DNA of 64,000 nucleotides from Herbiconiux flava (GTDB lineage: Bacteria; Actinomycetota; Actinomycetes; Actinomycetales; Microbacteriaceae). The notes below the pieces were generated by a model. It saw only the letters and a program-made list of their open reading frames with translations, was not told where the DNA came from and searched no databases. This document shows, piece after piece, positions 9,291-17,599 of the stretch; the first letter of the stretch is position 1; each line of letters opens with the position of its first letter. Location: assembly GCF_013409865.1 (NCBI RefSeq), contig NZ_JACCBM010000001.1, forward strand, positions 1,984,001 through 2,048,000, written 5' to 3'. The position numbers were made by a program, and so were the translations under genes.

Positions 9291-9911
9291 TTACATATTG
9301 GAGCCGAAGTCGCGCACGACGTCGGCGGAGATGGTCTTGAGCTCGATCGAGGTCGGCCCGGGCTCCTGAATGAAGACGGCCTTGCGGTAGTACTCGAGCT
9401 CACGGATGGACTCGAGGATGTCGGCCAGGGCGCGGTGCCCGCCGGCCTTCTCGGGCGCGTTGAAGTAGACGCGGGGGAACCAGCGGCGGGCCAGCTCCTT
9501 GATCGACGAGACGTCGATGCTGCGGTAGTGCAGGTGGCCGTCGACGCGCGGCATGAACTTGGCGAGGAACATGCGGTCGGTGCCGATGGTGTTGCCCGCG
9601 AGCGGCGCCGACTGGGCGGCCGGCACGTGCTTCAGGATGTACTCGAGCACCTGGTACTCGGCGTCGGCGAGGCTGACGCCGTGCGGGATCTCGTCGGCGA
9701 GGCCGCTGGTGGCGTGCATGTTCGTGACGAAGTCGTTCATGTGCTCGAGCGCGGAGTCGTCGGGCTTGATGACGATGCTGAAACCCGGGTCGACGAGGCT
9801 GAGATCGAAGTCGGTGACGACCACCGCGACCTCGACCAGTTCGTCGACCTCGAGGTCGAGCCCCGTCATCTCGCAGTCGATCCACACGAGACGGTCTGAG
9901 GAAGAACTCAT
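9291..9911 (-). CDS. orn: Oligoribonuclease
   Basis: A 206-residue DEDDh-family 3'-5' exoribonuclease that degrades 2-5-nt RNA and linear dinucleotides such as pGpG to mononucleotides, an essential last step of RNA turnover in many actinobacteria. Visible signatures are VWIDCEMTGLD (first Asp/Glu pair, residues 9-19), 'PLAGNTIGTDRMFLAKFMP' (second Asp) and HRALADILESIRELEYY (His and last Asp near residue 160-175). The length matches the family (about 180-215). ATG 9911 is supported by a leaderless TAGACT promoter. Downstream on the same strand lies tRNA-His. Confidence 0.96.
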   Translation of the reverse strand: MSSSSDRLVWIDCEMTGLDLEVDELVEVAVVVTDFDLSLVDPGFSIVIKPDDSALEHMNDFVTNMHATSGLADEIPHGVSLADAEYQVLEYILKHVPAAQSAPLAGNTIGTDRMFLAKFMPRVDGHLHYRSIDVSSIKELARRWFPRVYFNAPEKAGGHRALADILESIRELEYYRKAVFIQEPGPTSIELKTISADVVRDFGSNM

Positions 9912-9917
9912 GCGAGA

Positions 9918-9923
9918 AGTCTA
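9918..9923 (-). promoter_or_regulatory. Candidate -10 box of a leaderless promoter (orn)
   Basis: TAGACT on the minus strand is followed by TCTCGC and the ATG at 9911. It is back to back with the TAGACT of the divergent gene at 9974-9979, about 50 bp away. Confidence 0.5.
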
Positions 9924-9973
9924 GGGCCGGGCGCCGACACCGGGCGGGCCGACCCCCGACCCGCGGCGCCTTC

Positions 9974-9979
9974 TAGACT
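9974..9979 (+). promoter_or_regulatory. Candidate -10 box of a leaderless promoter (SCO4848-family gene)
   Basis: TAGACT ends 7 nt before the ATG at 9987. There is no Shine-Dalgarno sequence between them. Confidence 0.5.
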
Positions 9980-9986
9980 GGCGGCG

Positions 9987-10205
9987 ATGACTACCGCACT
10001 CGCCGTCCTGCTGTTCGTGAACGCCGCCTTTAACGTGATCGTGTGGCCGCAGTTCTACAAGCGGGTGAGCCGCGACACGCGGGCCCGCGATGCGGCGGGC
10101 AAGCCGACGACGTTCCTGATCGTGCACGCGGTGCTGATCGCGATCGCACTGGTGATCGCCGTGGTGTCGGTGATCGCGGGGATCGCGGCTCTCGCCGGAG
10201 CCTGA
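9987..10205 (+). CDS. SCO4848-family small membrane protein
   Basis: A 72-residue protein with two transmembrane helices (about residues 4-20 and 45-68) joined by a basic loop holding WPQFYKRVSRDTRARDAAGK. The pattern, including the 'NVIVWPQFYKR' motif, matches a small actinobacteria-specific membrane family named after Streptomyces SCO4848. No function is known. It is a single gene divergent from orn, followed by tRNA-Arg on the opposite strand. Confidence 0.8.
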   Translation: MTTALAVLLFVNAAFNVIVWPQFYKRVSRDTRARDAAGKPTTFLIVHAVLIAIALVIAVVSVIAGIAALAGA

Positions 10206-10297
10206 GCTCGTCGCTCGGGCCGGGAGCAGACCGGTCGCTCGCTGGTCGGCCCGGTCGGTCGGCCCGGTCGGCTCGGTGCGCCGGTTGCCGACGGGTG

Positions 10298-10370
10298 TGC
10301 CCCTGGCTGGATTCGAACCAGCGACAAACGGATTAGAAGGCCGGTGCTCTATCCACTGAGCTACAGGGGC
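10298..10370 (-). tRNA. tRNA-Arg (TCT)
   Basis: Cloverleaf with acceptor GCCCCTG/CAGGGGC, D-arm GCTC/GAGC, loop CTTCTAA giving anticodon TCT, and T-arm GCTGG-TTCGAAT-CCAGC. The anticodon stem CCGGC/TCCGT has only three central Watson-Crick pairs, with C-T oppositions at both ends. CCA is not encoded. Confidence 0.92.
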
Positions 10371-10415
10371 GACCCGAAAAGCGTACTACCTCCGCCGGGT
10401 CGCCCCCGGGCGGGC

Positions 10416-11336
10416 TCAGTCAGTGGAGCCGGCGCGCGGCGGGAACGCGTGCACCGGCGGCGGCACGTCACCCGAGGCGCGCGCGTCATCACCCGGGTCG
10501 ACGGTGTTCTCGAGGGTGCCGAGCGGTGAGGCGGCCCCGCGCGGCCCCGCGGCGATCGGCTTGCGAGGAGCCATCCCGCGGGTGCCCGTGCCCGACGCGA
10601 CCTGCTGCACGATGGGGCGCGGTTCGTGGGTCGGCGCGAGGGGCGACGAGGGCATGATCGGCGTGGCCTGGGTCGGCACGTCGGTGTAGTCGGGGCGAGC
10701 GGATGCCGTGGGCGCCGAGTTCGACGCCGCGGAACGCTGCTCGGGCCGGCCCTGCGCGGCGTCGGGGCGGGCGAACTGCTCGTGGTGCTGCTGGGCGACC
10801 CACTCGTCCTGCTTGGAGGCGAGCTCGGACTCCTTCGTGGAGTCGGCCGCGGCCCAGCGCTCGAGGTCGGCCTGGAACAGGCGCTTGGAACGAGCCGGAC
10901 GCTGCTGCCACTCGATCAGCCGGTCACGGAACTCGATCACGGCGGGCTCGATGCGGTAGCCGAAGGTGGCGGACTCGCGCTTCATCTCGGCGAGGCAGTG
11001 CGCGGCCCAGTTGGCGGCGACGTCGGAGCCCTTGATCGGCAGCAGGCGCACCTGGATGTCGGCCTGGCCGCTCGCGCGGTCGGAGAGGATCTGCTCCTGC
11101 GGCGTGAGGGAGTTCCACACCGAGGCCTGCTCGGCGGCGTCGATGAGGGCGGCGATGGCGGAGATCTTCAGCTCGCGGTCGTGCTTGGCGAGCAGGCGCT
11201 TCACCGAGGAGTGCGCGATCCAGGCGGCGAGGAGGCCGGCCACGATGATCGCGGCGGCCGGGAGCACCAGATTCGAGACGACGTATTCACCATCGGCGGA
11301 CGAGAACCACCGGACGAGACCATTCCACCATTCCAT
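10416..11336 (-). CDS. Hypothetical protein with one N-terminal membrane helix
   Basis: A 306-residue protein that I do not recognise as a named family. Residues about 22-42 (NLVLPAAAIIVAGLLAAWIA) form one transmembrane helix. A charged helical region follows (about 45-170, with many Arg/Glu/Trp residues). The last 130 residues are Pro/Ala/Ser-rich and probably disordered. The cytoplasmic tail may be a docking region. ATG at 11336 is preferred over an upstream GTG at 11345 because TATCGT lies exactly 7 nt before that ATG, and the GTG would overlap the -10 box. It has no operon partner. Confidence 0.7.
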   Translation of the reverse strand: MEWWNGLVRWFSSADGEYVVSNLVLPAAAIIVAGLLAAWIAHSSVKRLLAKHDRELKISAIAALIDAAEQASVWNSLTPQEQILSDRASGQADIQVRLLPIKGSDVAANWAAHCLAEMKRESATFGYRIEPAVIEFRDRLIEWQQRPARSKRLFQADLERWAAADSTKESELASKQDEWVAQQHHEQFARPDAAQGRPEQRSAASNSAPTASARPDYTDVPTQATPIMPSSPLAPTHEPRPIVQQVASGTGTRGMAPRKPIAAGPRGAASPLGTLENTVDPGDDARASGDVPPPVHAFPPRAGSTD

Positions 11337-11343
11337 GAGCGGC

Positions 11344-11349
11344 ACGATA
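11344..11349 (-). promoter_or_regulatory. Candidate -10 box of a leaderless promoter (membrane protein at 10416-11336)
   Basis: TATCGT on the minus strand is followed by 7 nt and the ATG at 11336. It overlaps the alternative GTG at 11345 and so helps to decide the start. Confidence 0.4.
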
Positions 11350-11458
11350 CCCGCGGCTCAGCCGCACGACGGGGCGACGAGCCGGTGTCGCCGGGATCGG
11401 GTGGATCGGACGTCGTCGGCCACCGGGACGACGGCGGCACGCGCATCCGCCCCCCTGC

Positions 11459-11674
11459 TCAGCGGAGGCACTCGACGGCCTCCGCCCGCTGCCCGAACTC
11501 GCCCACGTCGCCGACGCGGCCGGAGGAGTAGAGCCGCCGGGCGCGGAACCGCGGACCCTGCGGGTCGGCGACCTCTTCGACGTAGCCGAGCACGATGCCC
11601 GAGGCGGCGGTGACGCGCCAGTAGCCGTCTCGCACACGGTGCACGGCGGGGGCGCTGAGCGTTTGTATCGACAT
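11459..11674 (-). CDS. Small conserved-type hypothetical protein
   Basis: A 71-residue basic protein (HRVRDGYWRVTAASGIVLGYVEE...) with no signal peptide or membrane segment. The strand pattern 'DGYWRVT...GIVLGYVEEV' looks like a compact beta domain, perhaps of a binding type, but I do not recognise the family. ATG 11674 is supported by a leaderless promoter. It is divergent from msrA, with 72 bp between the two start codons. Confidence 0.6.
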   Translation of the reverse strand: MSIQTLSAPAVHRVRDGYWRVTAASGIVLGYVEEVADPQGPRFRARRLYSSGRVGDVGEFGQRAEAVECLR

Positions 11675-11680
11675 GACTGC

Positions 11681-11686
11681 ACGCTA
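11681..11686 (-). promoter_or_regulatory. Candidate -10 box of a leaderless promoter (71-residue protein)
   Basis: TAGCGT on the minus strand is followed by GCAGTC and the ATG at 11674. Confidence 0.4.
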
Positions 11687-11734
11687 CGGGCGACCACCGA
11701 CATCGGCCGGGGCGCTGCCCGCCGTGGCCGGCCG

Positions 11735-11740
11735 TAGAAT
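11735..11740 (+). promoter_or_regulatory. Candidate -10 box of a leaderless promoter (msrA)
   Basis: TAGAAT ends 6 nt before the msrA ATG at 11747. No Shine-Dalgarno sequence is present in between. Confidence 0.5.
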
Positions 11741-11746
11741 CCAGGC

Positions 11747-12274
11747 ATGGAAACTTTCGTTGTCGCAGGAGGCTGCTTCTGGTGCCTCGACGCCGTCTAC
11801 CGCACCCTCGAAGGCGTGCAGGACGTGGTGTCGGGCTACACGGGCGGCTCCGTCCCGAACCCGAGCTACGAAGAGGTCTGCACCGGCACCACGGGCCAGG
11901 CCGAGGCCGTGGCCGTGACCTTCGACCCGGCCGTCATCCCGGCCGAGGTGATCCTCGACGTGTTCTACACGCTGCACGACCCGCGCCAGCTGAACCGCCA
12001 GGGCAACGACGTCGGCACGCAGTACCGCTCCGCGATGTTCTACGACGGCGACGAGCAGAAGGCGCTGTTCGAGGCGGCGCTCGAGCGCGCGTCCGAACTG
12101 TGGGACGGCGGGATCGTCACCACCCTCGAGCCCCTCGGCGAGTACTACCGCGCCGAGGAGTACCACCAGGACTTCTTCGCCAAGAACCCTGGCCAGGGCT
12201 ATTGCATGGCCGTCGCGCTGCCGAAGGTGAACAAGGTGCGCAAGGCCTACGCGAAGTACATCAAGGCCGCGTAG
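11747..12274 (+). CDS. msrA: Peptide-methionine (S)-S-oxide reductase MsrA
   Basis: A 175-residue cytoplasmic enzyme that repairs oxidised methionine (S-epimer) in proteins. The active-site motif GGCFWC with its nucleophilic Cys is at residues 8-13, followed by the typical 'GVQDVVSGYTGG', 'DPRQLNRQGNDVGTQYRS' and 'AEEYHQDFFAKNP' blocks. The length is standard for MsrA without a fused MsrB. A C-terminal resolving Cys is present in GYCMAVALPKV. It is monocistronic, ending in a strong hairpin. Confidence 0.97.
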   Translation: METFVVAGGCFWCLDAVYRTLEGVQDVVSGYTGGSVPNPSYEEVCTGTTGQAEAVAVTFDPAVIPAEVILDVFYTLHDPRQLNRQGNDVGTQYRSAMFYDGDEQKALFEAALERASELWDGGIVTTLEPLGEYYRAEEYHQDFFAKNPGQGYCMAVALPKVNKVRKAYAKYIKAA

Positions 12275-12301
12275 CCACTCCTCCTGCACTTCCTGCTCCG
12301 G

Positions 12302-12331
12302 CCGGGGCCCTGTCCACAGATGGGGCCCCGG
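12302..12331 (+). terminator. Intrinsic terminator of msrA
   Basis: CCGGGGCCC (12302-12310) pairs with GGGCCCCGG (12323-12331) over 9 bp around a 12-nt loop and is followed by TCGTTTCT. Confidence 0.75.
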
Positions 12332-12374
12332 TCGTTTCTCGTGCGTCCCACCGCCGCAGACTCGGGGCACGGAT

Positions 12375-12438
12375 CACCCACGACGGTGACCCCACACGAC
12401 GGTGACCGCCCACGAGGGTGATCACTCACGACAGAAGG
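12375..12438 (+). repeat. 16-bp tandem repeat array in front of ssb
   Basis: Four units of exactly 16 bp: 12375-12390, 12391-12406, 12407-12422 and a degenerate fourth at 12423-12438. The first two read CACCCACGACGGTGAC and CCCACACGACGGTGAC, sharing ACGACGGTGAC. The third is CGCCCACGAGGGTGAT, and the fourth, CACTCACGACAGAAGG, has become the ribosome binding site of ssb. It is not coding as far as can be seen. Confidence 0.85.
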
Positions 12439-12446
12439 AGCACGAC

Positions 12447-13007
12447 ATGTCCGACACCATGACCCTCACCGGAGTCGTCGCGACGGCGCCGCGGCACATC
12501 ACCACGAACGCCGGTCTCGACATCACCAGCTTCCGGCTGGCCTCGAGCCAGCGGCGCTTCGATCGCGACCGGCAGAAGTGGGTCGAGACCGACACCAACT
12601 GGTACACGGTCACCGGGTTCCGGCAGCTGGCGCAGAACATGGCCGCGTCGATCGAGCAGGGGCAGCGCGTGGTCGTGTCCGGGCGGGTGCGCATCCGGCC
12701 GTGGGAGAACGCCGAGCGCTCCGGCACCACAATCGAGATCGAGGCCGACGCCCTCGGGCACGACCTCGGCTGGGGAACGGCGGTCTGGGCGCGCGTCTCG
12801 CCGGCGGGCTCGGGTTCCGGTTCGGGTTCGGCTCCGGCTGACGGCGCTGCGGGCGACACGTGGGCGCACGATGCGCTCGCGGCGGGCCTCGAGCCGGCGG
12901 GCGGGCTGCACGACCCGCAGCAGGGGCAGGGGGTTCCGGATGCTCGGGAGCCCGCCATGGCGTCCACGGCGGCCGAGGAGCCCGCCGACGCGGGCCTCCC
13001 GTTCTGA
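12447..13007 (+). CDS. ssb: Single-stranded DNA-binding protein (accessory, short-tail type)
   Basis: A 186-residue OB-fold protein. The N-terminal 105 residues hold the SSB core: 'LTGVVATAPRHITTNAG', FRLASSQRRFDR, TDTNWYTVTGFRQLAQNM and 'GQRVVVSGRVRIRPWE'. The C-terminal part is Gly/Ser/Ala-rich and ends in EEPADAGLPF, which lacks the consecutive acidic residues before the final PF seen in the main SSB (DDDIPF type). It is probably the second SSB of an actinobacterium, not the replication SSB encoded beside rpsF/rpsR. ATG 12447 is preferred: AGGAG sits 6 nt upstream. Upstream in-frame GTG codons fall in the tandem repeat. Confidence 0.88.
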   Translation: MSDTMTLTGVVATAPRHITTNAGLDITSFRLASSQRRFDRDRQKWVETDTNWYTVTGFRQLAQNMAASIEQGQRVVVSGRVRIRPWENAERSGTTIEIEADALGHDLGWGTAVWARVSPAGSGSGSGSAPADGAAGDTWAHDALAAGLEPAGGLHDPQQGQGVPDAREPAMASTAAEEPADAGLPF

Positions 13008-13157
13008 CCGGGCGGTTTCGACCGAGCGGTTCTGCCCGAGCGGGTGGGAGCGTCCCACCACGGTCTGCCGATCGAGCGCGTTCGAGCGTGCTGGGGACGG
13101 ACGCGGTGCGAGACGGCAGGCGCGGCGGTCTCTCAGGCGACCGGGGTCGCGAACGCA

Positions 13158-13163
13158 TACACT
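13158..13163 (+). promoter_or_regulatory. Candidate -10 box of the lipoprotein gene
   Basis: TACACT, 60 bp before the chosen ATG at 13223. The 13008-13157 stretch upstream holds no recognisable gene or structured element. Confidence 0.3.
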
Positions 13164-13222
13164 CGTGTCGGTCTCACGGGCCGGGGCGGGATGGTGCCGT
13201 GATCGAGAGGATTGTGGGAGCG

Positions 13223-13720
13223 ATGCAGACGAGACGAGCCGGAGCGCCGGCCCGGAGGTGGGCCGTCGCGGTGGTGGTGCCGGTGGCGTTGGTGGGGCTG
13301 CTCAGTGCCTGCACGCCCGACGCCGAGCCGGCGCCGTCGGCGAGCGCGGCGCCGTCGGTCACGGCGGCACCCACCGAGACCGCCGCGGCGCCGGCAGCGC
13401 TGAACCCCGAGGGGTCGGCGGCCGACAACAAGGCGTTCTTCGACCAGGTGAACCAGGCGCTCGTGGCGGGCAACCCGGCTGCCGGGGGAGTGGAGTTCAC
13501 GAGCAACCTGCGCACGAACGGCTTCGACATCGCCGCGATGCAGGTGACGCCCGACATCACGACGGTGGGGGTCGCGGCCGACTCCATCCAGTTCTCGGTG
13601 CTGTGGAAGAACGAGTGCCTGATCGGGCAGTACGGCCACGGCGCCTACACGAGCACGGTCGCGCCGGTGCTCGGCACCGGCCAGTGCCTGATCGGTCAGA
13701 CCCGCGCCATAGACTGGTGA
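13223..13720 (+). CDS. Putative lipoprotein of unknown function
   Basis: A 165-residue exported protein. The basic N-terminus (QTRRAGAPARRW) and hydrophobic core (VAVVVPVALVGLL) end in a lipobox LSAC, so the Cys near residue 31 would be lipidated and the protein held on the outer face of the membrane. A Pro/Ala/Ser/Thr-rich linker follows, then a small domain with two Cys (NECLIGQYGHG and GTGQCLIGQT) that could form a disulphide. Similar DUF6993-type lipoproteins occur in Microbacteriaceae; that name is tentative. The start could instead be GTG 13214 or GTG 13199. ettA begins 3 nt after the stop. Confidence 0.75.
   Translation: MQTRRAGAPARRWAVAVVVPVALVGLLSACTPDAEPAPSASAAPSVTAAPTETAAAPAALNPEGSAADNKAFFDQVNQALVAGNPAAGGVEFTSNLRTNGFDIAAMQVTPDITTVGVAADSIQFSVLWKNECLIGQYGHGAYTSTVAPVLGTGQCLIGQTRAIDW
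13710..13715 (+). promoter_or_regulatory. Candidate -10 box of a leaderless internal promoter (ettA)
   Basis: TAGACT lies inside the last codons of the lipoprotein gene and ends 7 nt before the ettA ATG at 13723. This is the same box and spacing seen for the SCO4848-family gene, so ettA probably has its own leaderless transcript. Confidence 0.45.
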
Positions 13721-13722
13721 CC

Positions 13723-15405
<1,683 letters not shown>

Positions 15406-15412
15406 GCGAGCG

Positions 15413-15895
15413 ATGCGGCTGCACGTCCCGATCCAGCTGCGCTGGAGCGACCTCGACGCGTACGGGCACGTCAACAACGCGTCGATGCTGAAGATCCTCG
15501 AGGAGGCCCGCGTCTTCGCCTTCTGGGTCGACGGCGACATCGCCGACCCGCAGCAGGCGCAGTGGTCGACGGCGGTCATCGACGCGGGGCCGCAGGCCGA
15601 CACGAAGAGCGTGATCTCCCGGCAGGAGATCGAGTACGTCACGTCGATGCCGTACATCCGGCAGCCGATCGACGTCGAGCTGTGGATCGGGCACCTGGGC
15701 GGGGCGAGCCTCGACGTCTACTACGAGGTGAAGAGCCCGATCGGCGTCGAGCCGCGGGTCACCTACGTCAAGGCGTCGACCACCCTGGTGCTCGTGGACG
15801 CGGCCACCGACCGCCCGCGCCGCATGCACCCGCACGAGCGGGCCGCGTGGGAGCCCTACCTCGACGAACCCCTCACCTTCCGCCGCCGCGCCTGA
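15413..15895 (+). CDS. Acyl-CoA thioesterase, 4HBT hotdog family
   Basis: A 160-residue hotdog-fold protein. The start LRWSDLDAYGHVNNASML carries the Asp and the His-Val-Asn-Asn motif of YbgC/4-hydroxybenzoyl-CoA thioesterases, which hydrolyse acyl-CoA esters. It follows ettA by 7 nt and probably shares its transcript, an arrangement I recall as common in this family. The acyl substrate cannot be told from sequence. It is convergent with the type II thioesterase gene, so two unrelated thioesterases sit side by side. Confidence 0.88.
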   Translation: MRLHVPIQLRWSDLDAYGHVNNASMLKILEEARVFAFWVDGDIADPQQAQWSTAVIDAGPQADTKSVISRQEIEYVTSMPYIRQPIDVELWIGHLGGASLDVYYEVKSPIGVEPRVTYVKASTTLVLVDAATDRPRRMHPHERAAWEPYLDEPLTFRRRA

Positions 15896-15923
15896 GGAAC
15901 GGCCGGATCCACCGGTGCGCGAG

Positions 15924-16790
15924 TCAGTCCTTGACGCGGACCATGCCCTCCTGCGCCACCGACGCGATCAGGCGGCCGCCGAGGTCGTAGATGCGCCCGA
16001 GCGCCAGCCCGCGGCCGCCGCTTGCGCTCGGCGAGCTCTGCGTGTACAGCAGCCACTCGTCGGCCCGGGCGAACCGATGCCACCACATGGCGTGATCGAG
16101 GCTCGCCATCTTCAGATCGGGTCGCGCCCACGACACCCCGTGCCGCCGCATCACCGACTCCAGGATCGTGTAGTCGCTCGCGTAGACCAGCGCGGCACGG
16201 TGTAGAGCCGGGTCGTCGGGCAGGGTGCCGAGCGAGCGGATCCACACGGCCTGCCGCGCCTCGCGCTCGCCCTCCACACTGAAGTAGATCGGGTTCGGCA
16301 CGTGCCGCATGTCGAAGGCGCGCTCCCGGGCCCAGGTGCGCGCCACCGGGTGGTCGACCGCCGAGAGCACCTCGACCGCGCTCGGCAGCTCTTCGGGCCC
16401 CGGCAGGTCGGCGGGCATCTCGACCTGGTGCTCCAGCCCGGAGTCCTCCGTCTGGAACGACAGGATGGCCGAGAGGATCGGCACGCCGTTCTGGTAGGCC
16501 TGCGCGCGGCGGGTGGTGAACGAGCGGCCGTCGTGGATGCGGTCGACCGCGAAGGTGATGTCGGCCGAGGCGTCGCCCGGCCGCAGGAAGTAGCCGTGCA
16601 GCGAGTGCACCGCCCGGTCGTCGTCGACCGTGCGGGTCGCGGCGATCAGCGACTGCGCCAGCACCTGGCCGCCGAAGACGCGGCCGTTGGGCATCGACTG
16701 CGAGGGGCCGGTGAAGATGTCCTCGGTCGTGCGGGCGCCGGTGTCGACGAGGTCGAGGGTGGTGAGGAAGCCCGCTAGCGCGTCTGACAC
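15924..16790 (-). CDS. tesB: Acyl-CoA thioesterase II (TesB type)
   Basis: A 288-residue double-hotdog enzyme that hydrolyses medium- and long-chain acyl-CoA. Landmarks are 'RVFGGQVLAQSLIAATRTV' near residue 35, HGYFLRPGD, the 'RSFTTRRAQAYQNGVPI' block, 'MASLDHAMWWHRFARADEWL' and a C-terminal GRGLALGRIYDLGGRLIASV with the family's Gln/Asp region. The GTG at 16790 is chosen because GGGAGAG lies about 4 nt upstream and the length then equals E. coli TesB (286). A divergent promoter with the 16875 gene lies at about 16860. Confidence 0.93.
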   Translation of the reverse strand: MSDALAGFLTTLDLVDTGARTTEDIFTGPSQSMPNGRVFGGQVLAQSLIAATRTVDDDRAVHSLHGYFLRPGDASADITFAVDRIHDGRSFTTRRAQAYQNGVPILSAILSFQTEDSGLEHQVEMPADLPGPEELPSAVEVLSAVDHPVARTWARERAFDMRHVPNPIYFSVEGEREARQAVWIRSLGTLPDDPALHRAALVYASDYTILESVMRRHGVSWARPDLKMASLDHAMWWHRFARADEWLLYTQSSPSASGGRGLALGRIYDLGGRLIASVAQEGMVRVKD

Positions 16791-16857
16791 GATCTCTCCC
16801 GGGGGTTCAGGCTGGTGCGAACGCGAGCGGAATGCGTGCGCATCCGTCGCTGTGAAG

Positions 16858-16864
16858 TAGTTTA
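16858..16864. promoter_or_regulatory. Overlapping divergent -10 boxes
   Basis: The 7-bp stretch TAGTTTA contains TAGTTT on the plus strand (16858-16863, 11 nt before ATG 16875) and TAAACT on the minus strand (16864-16859, leading to tesB). The two promoters share almost all of their -10 bases, so only one polymerase could open the site at a time. Confidence 0.4.
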
Positions 16865-16874
16865 GACAGCACAG

Positions 16875-17543
16875 ATGGTCCAGTCCTTCACGCTCATCGA
16901 CGCCGCGTCGCTCGGCGATCTCAAGGTGTACCTCGGCCGCGCCGCCCGGGTCGAGCCCGGTTCGGCGCGCCTGCTCGGCAGCCTCGGGGTGCTCGCCGTG
17001 TACACGCCGACCCTCACGCCGAAGGGGCTGCTCGACCGCGCGCCGACCGTGCTCGGGCTGCGCACCTTCGCGCTGAACAGCCCCGAGCCGTTCGACACCG
17101 TGGTGCCGATCCGCTCGCTGCTGGATCGTCTCGCGCAGCTCTCGGTGATGAGCAACGCGGCCGAGGGGCCCCTCGAGGTTCCGCTGCCGCCGGGGGAGCA
17201 GGGCGTGGCCTGGGCCGGCATCAGTCCGCCGCGCGGCGGCTGGGAGGCGGCGGGCGCCGTCGAAGGCGCGGTCCTCGACGAGGCCACCCGCGCGGGTGTC
17301 GCCGAGGTGGCCGCCGCGGTCCCCGACAACACGGGCGAGCAGCTCGTGCACAAGGTGCGCTCCGAGGTGTGGGGCCGCGACCTCGACGTGCTGCCCGAGC
17401 TCGAGCCGCGCATCCCGGCCGGTGCCGCGTTCAGCGCCGTGAGCCTCGGCTTCGTCAGACCGGATGACGCCGTGTCGGTCTACCGCTCCGGTTCCTGGCT
17501 GCGCCTCACGACCCGCCGCGGTCACGTCCTCGTGCGCCGCTGA
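16875..17543 (+). CDS. Hypothetical protein, actinobacterial type
   Basis: A 222-residue soluble protein without signal peptide or membrane helix, starting VQSFTLIDAASLGDLKVYLGRAARVEPGSARL. Motifs such as 'RTFALNSPEPFDTVVPI' and a C-terminal SWLRLTTRRGHVLVRR suggest a conserved fold, and I recall similar sequences as uncharacterised proteins in several actinobacteria. No catalytic motif is seen. It is divergent from tesB with 84 bp between start codons, sharing overlapping -10 elements, and convergent with the flavoprotein gene. Confidence 0.7.
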   Translation: MVQSFTLIDAASLGDLKVYLGRAARVEPGSARLLGSLGVLAVYTPTLTPKGLLDRAPTVLGLRTFALNSPEPFDTVVPIRSLLDRLAQLSVMSNAAEGPLEVPLPPGEQGVAWAGISPPRGGWEAAGAVEGAVLDEATRAGVAEVAAAVPDNTGEQLVHKVRSEVWGRDLDVLPELEPRIPAGAAFSAVSLGFVRPDDAVSVYRSGSWLRLTTRRGHVLVRR

Positions 17544-17599
17544 CACCACCCGCGCCCGGCACGAAGCGCCCTACGCGAGACGAGACGCCGACAGGCGCC

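Noticed and set aside
11337..11345. GTG at 11345 as start of the 306-residue membrane protein
   Set aside because: It overlaps the TATCGT -10 box and has no ribosome binding site; ATG 11336 is 7 nt after that box.
12402..12446. Upstream in-frame GTG as the ssb start
   Set aside because: It lies in the 16-bp repeats and would add residues not found in SSB; AGGAG is placed for ATG 12447.
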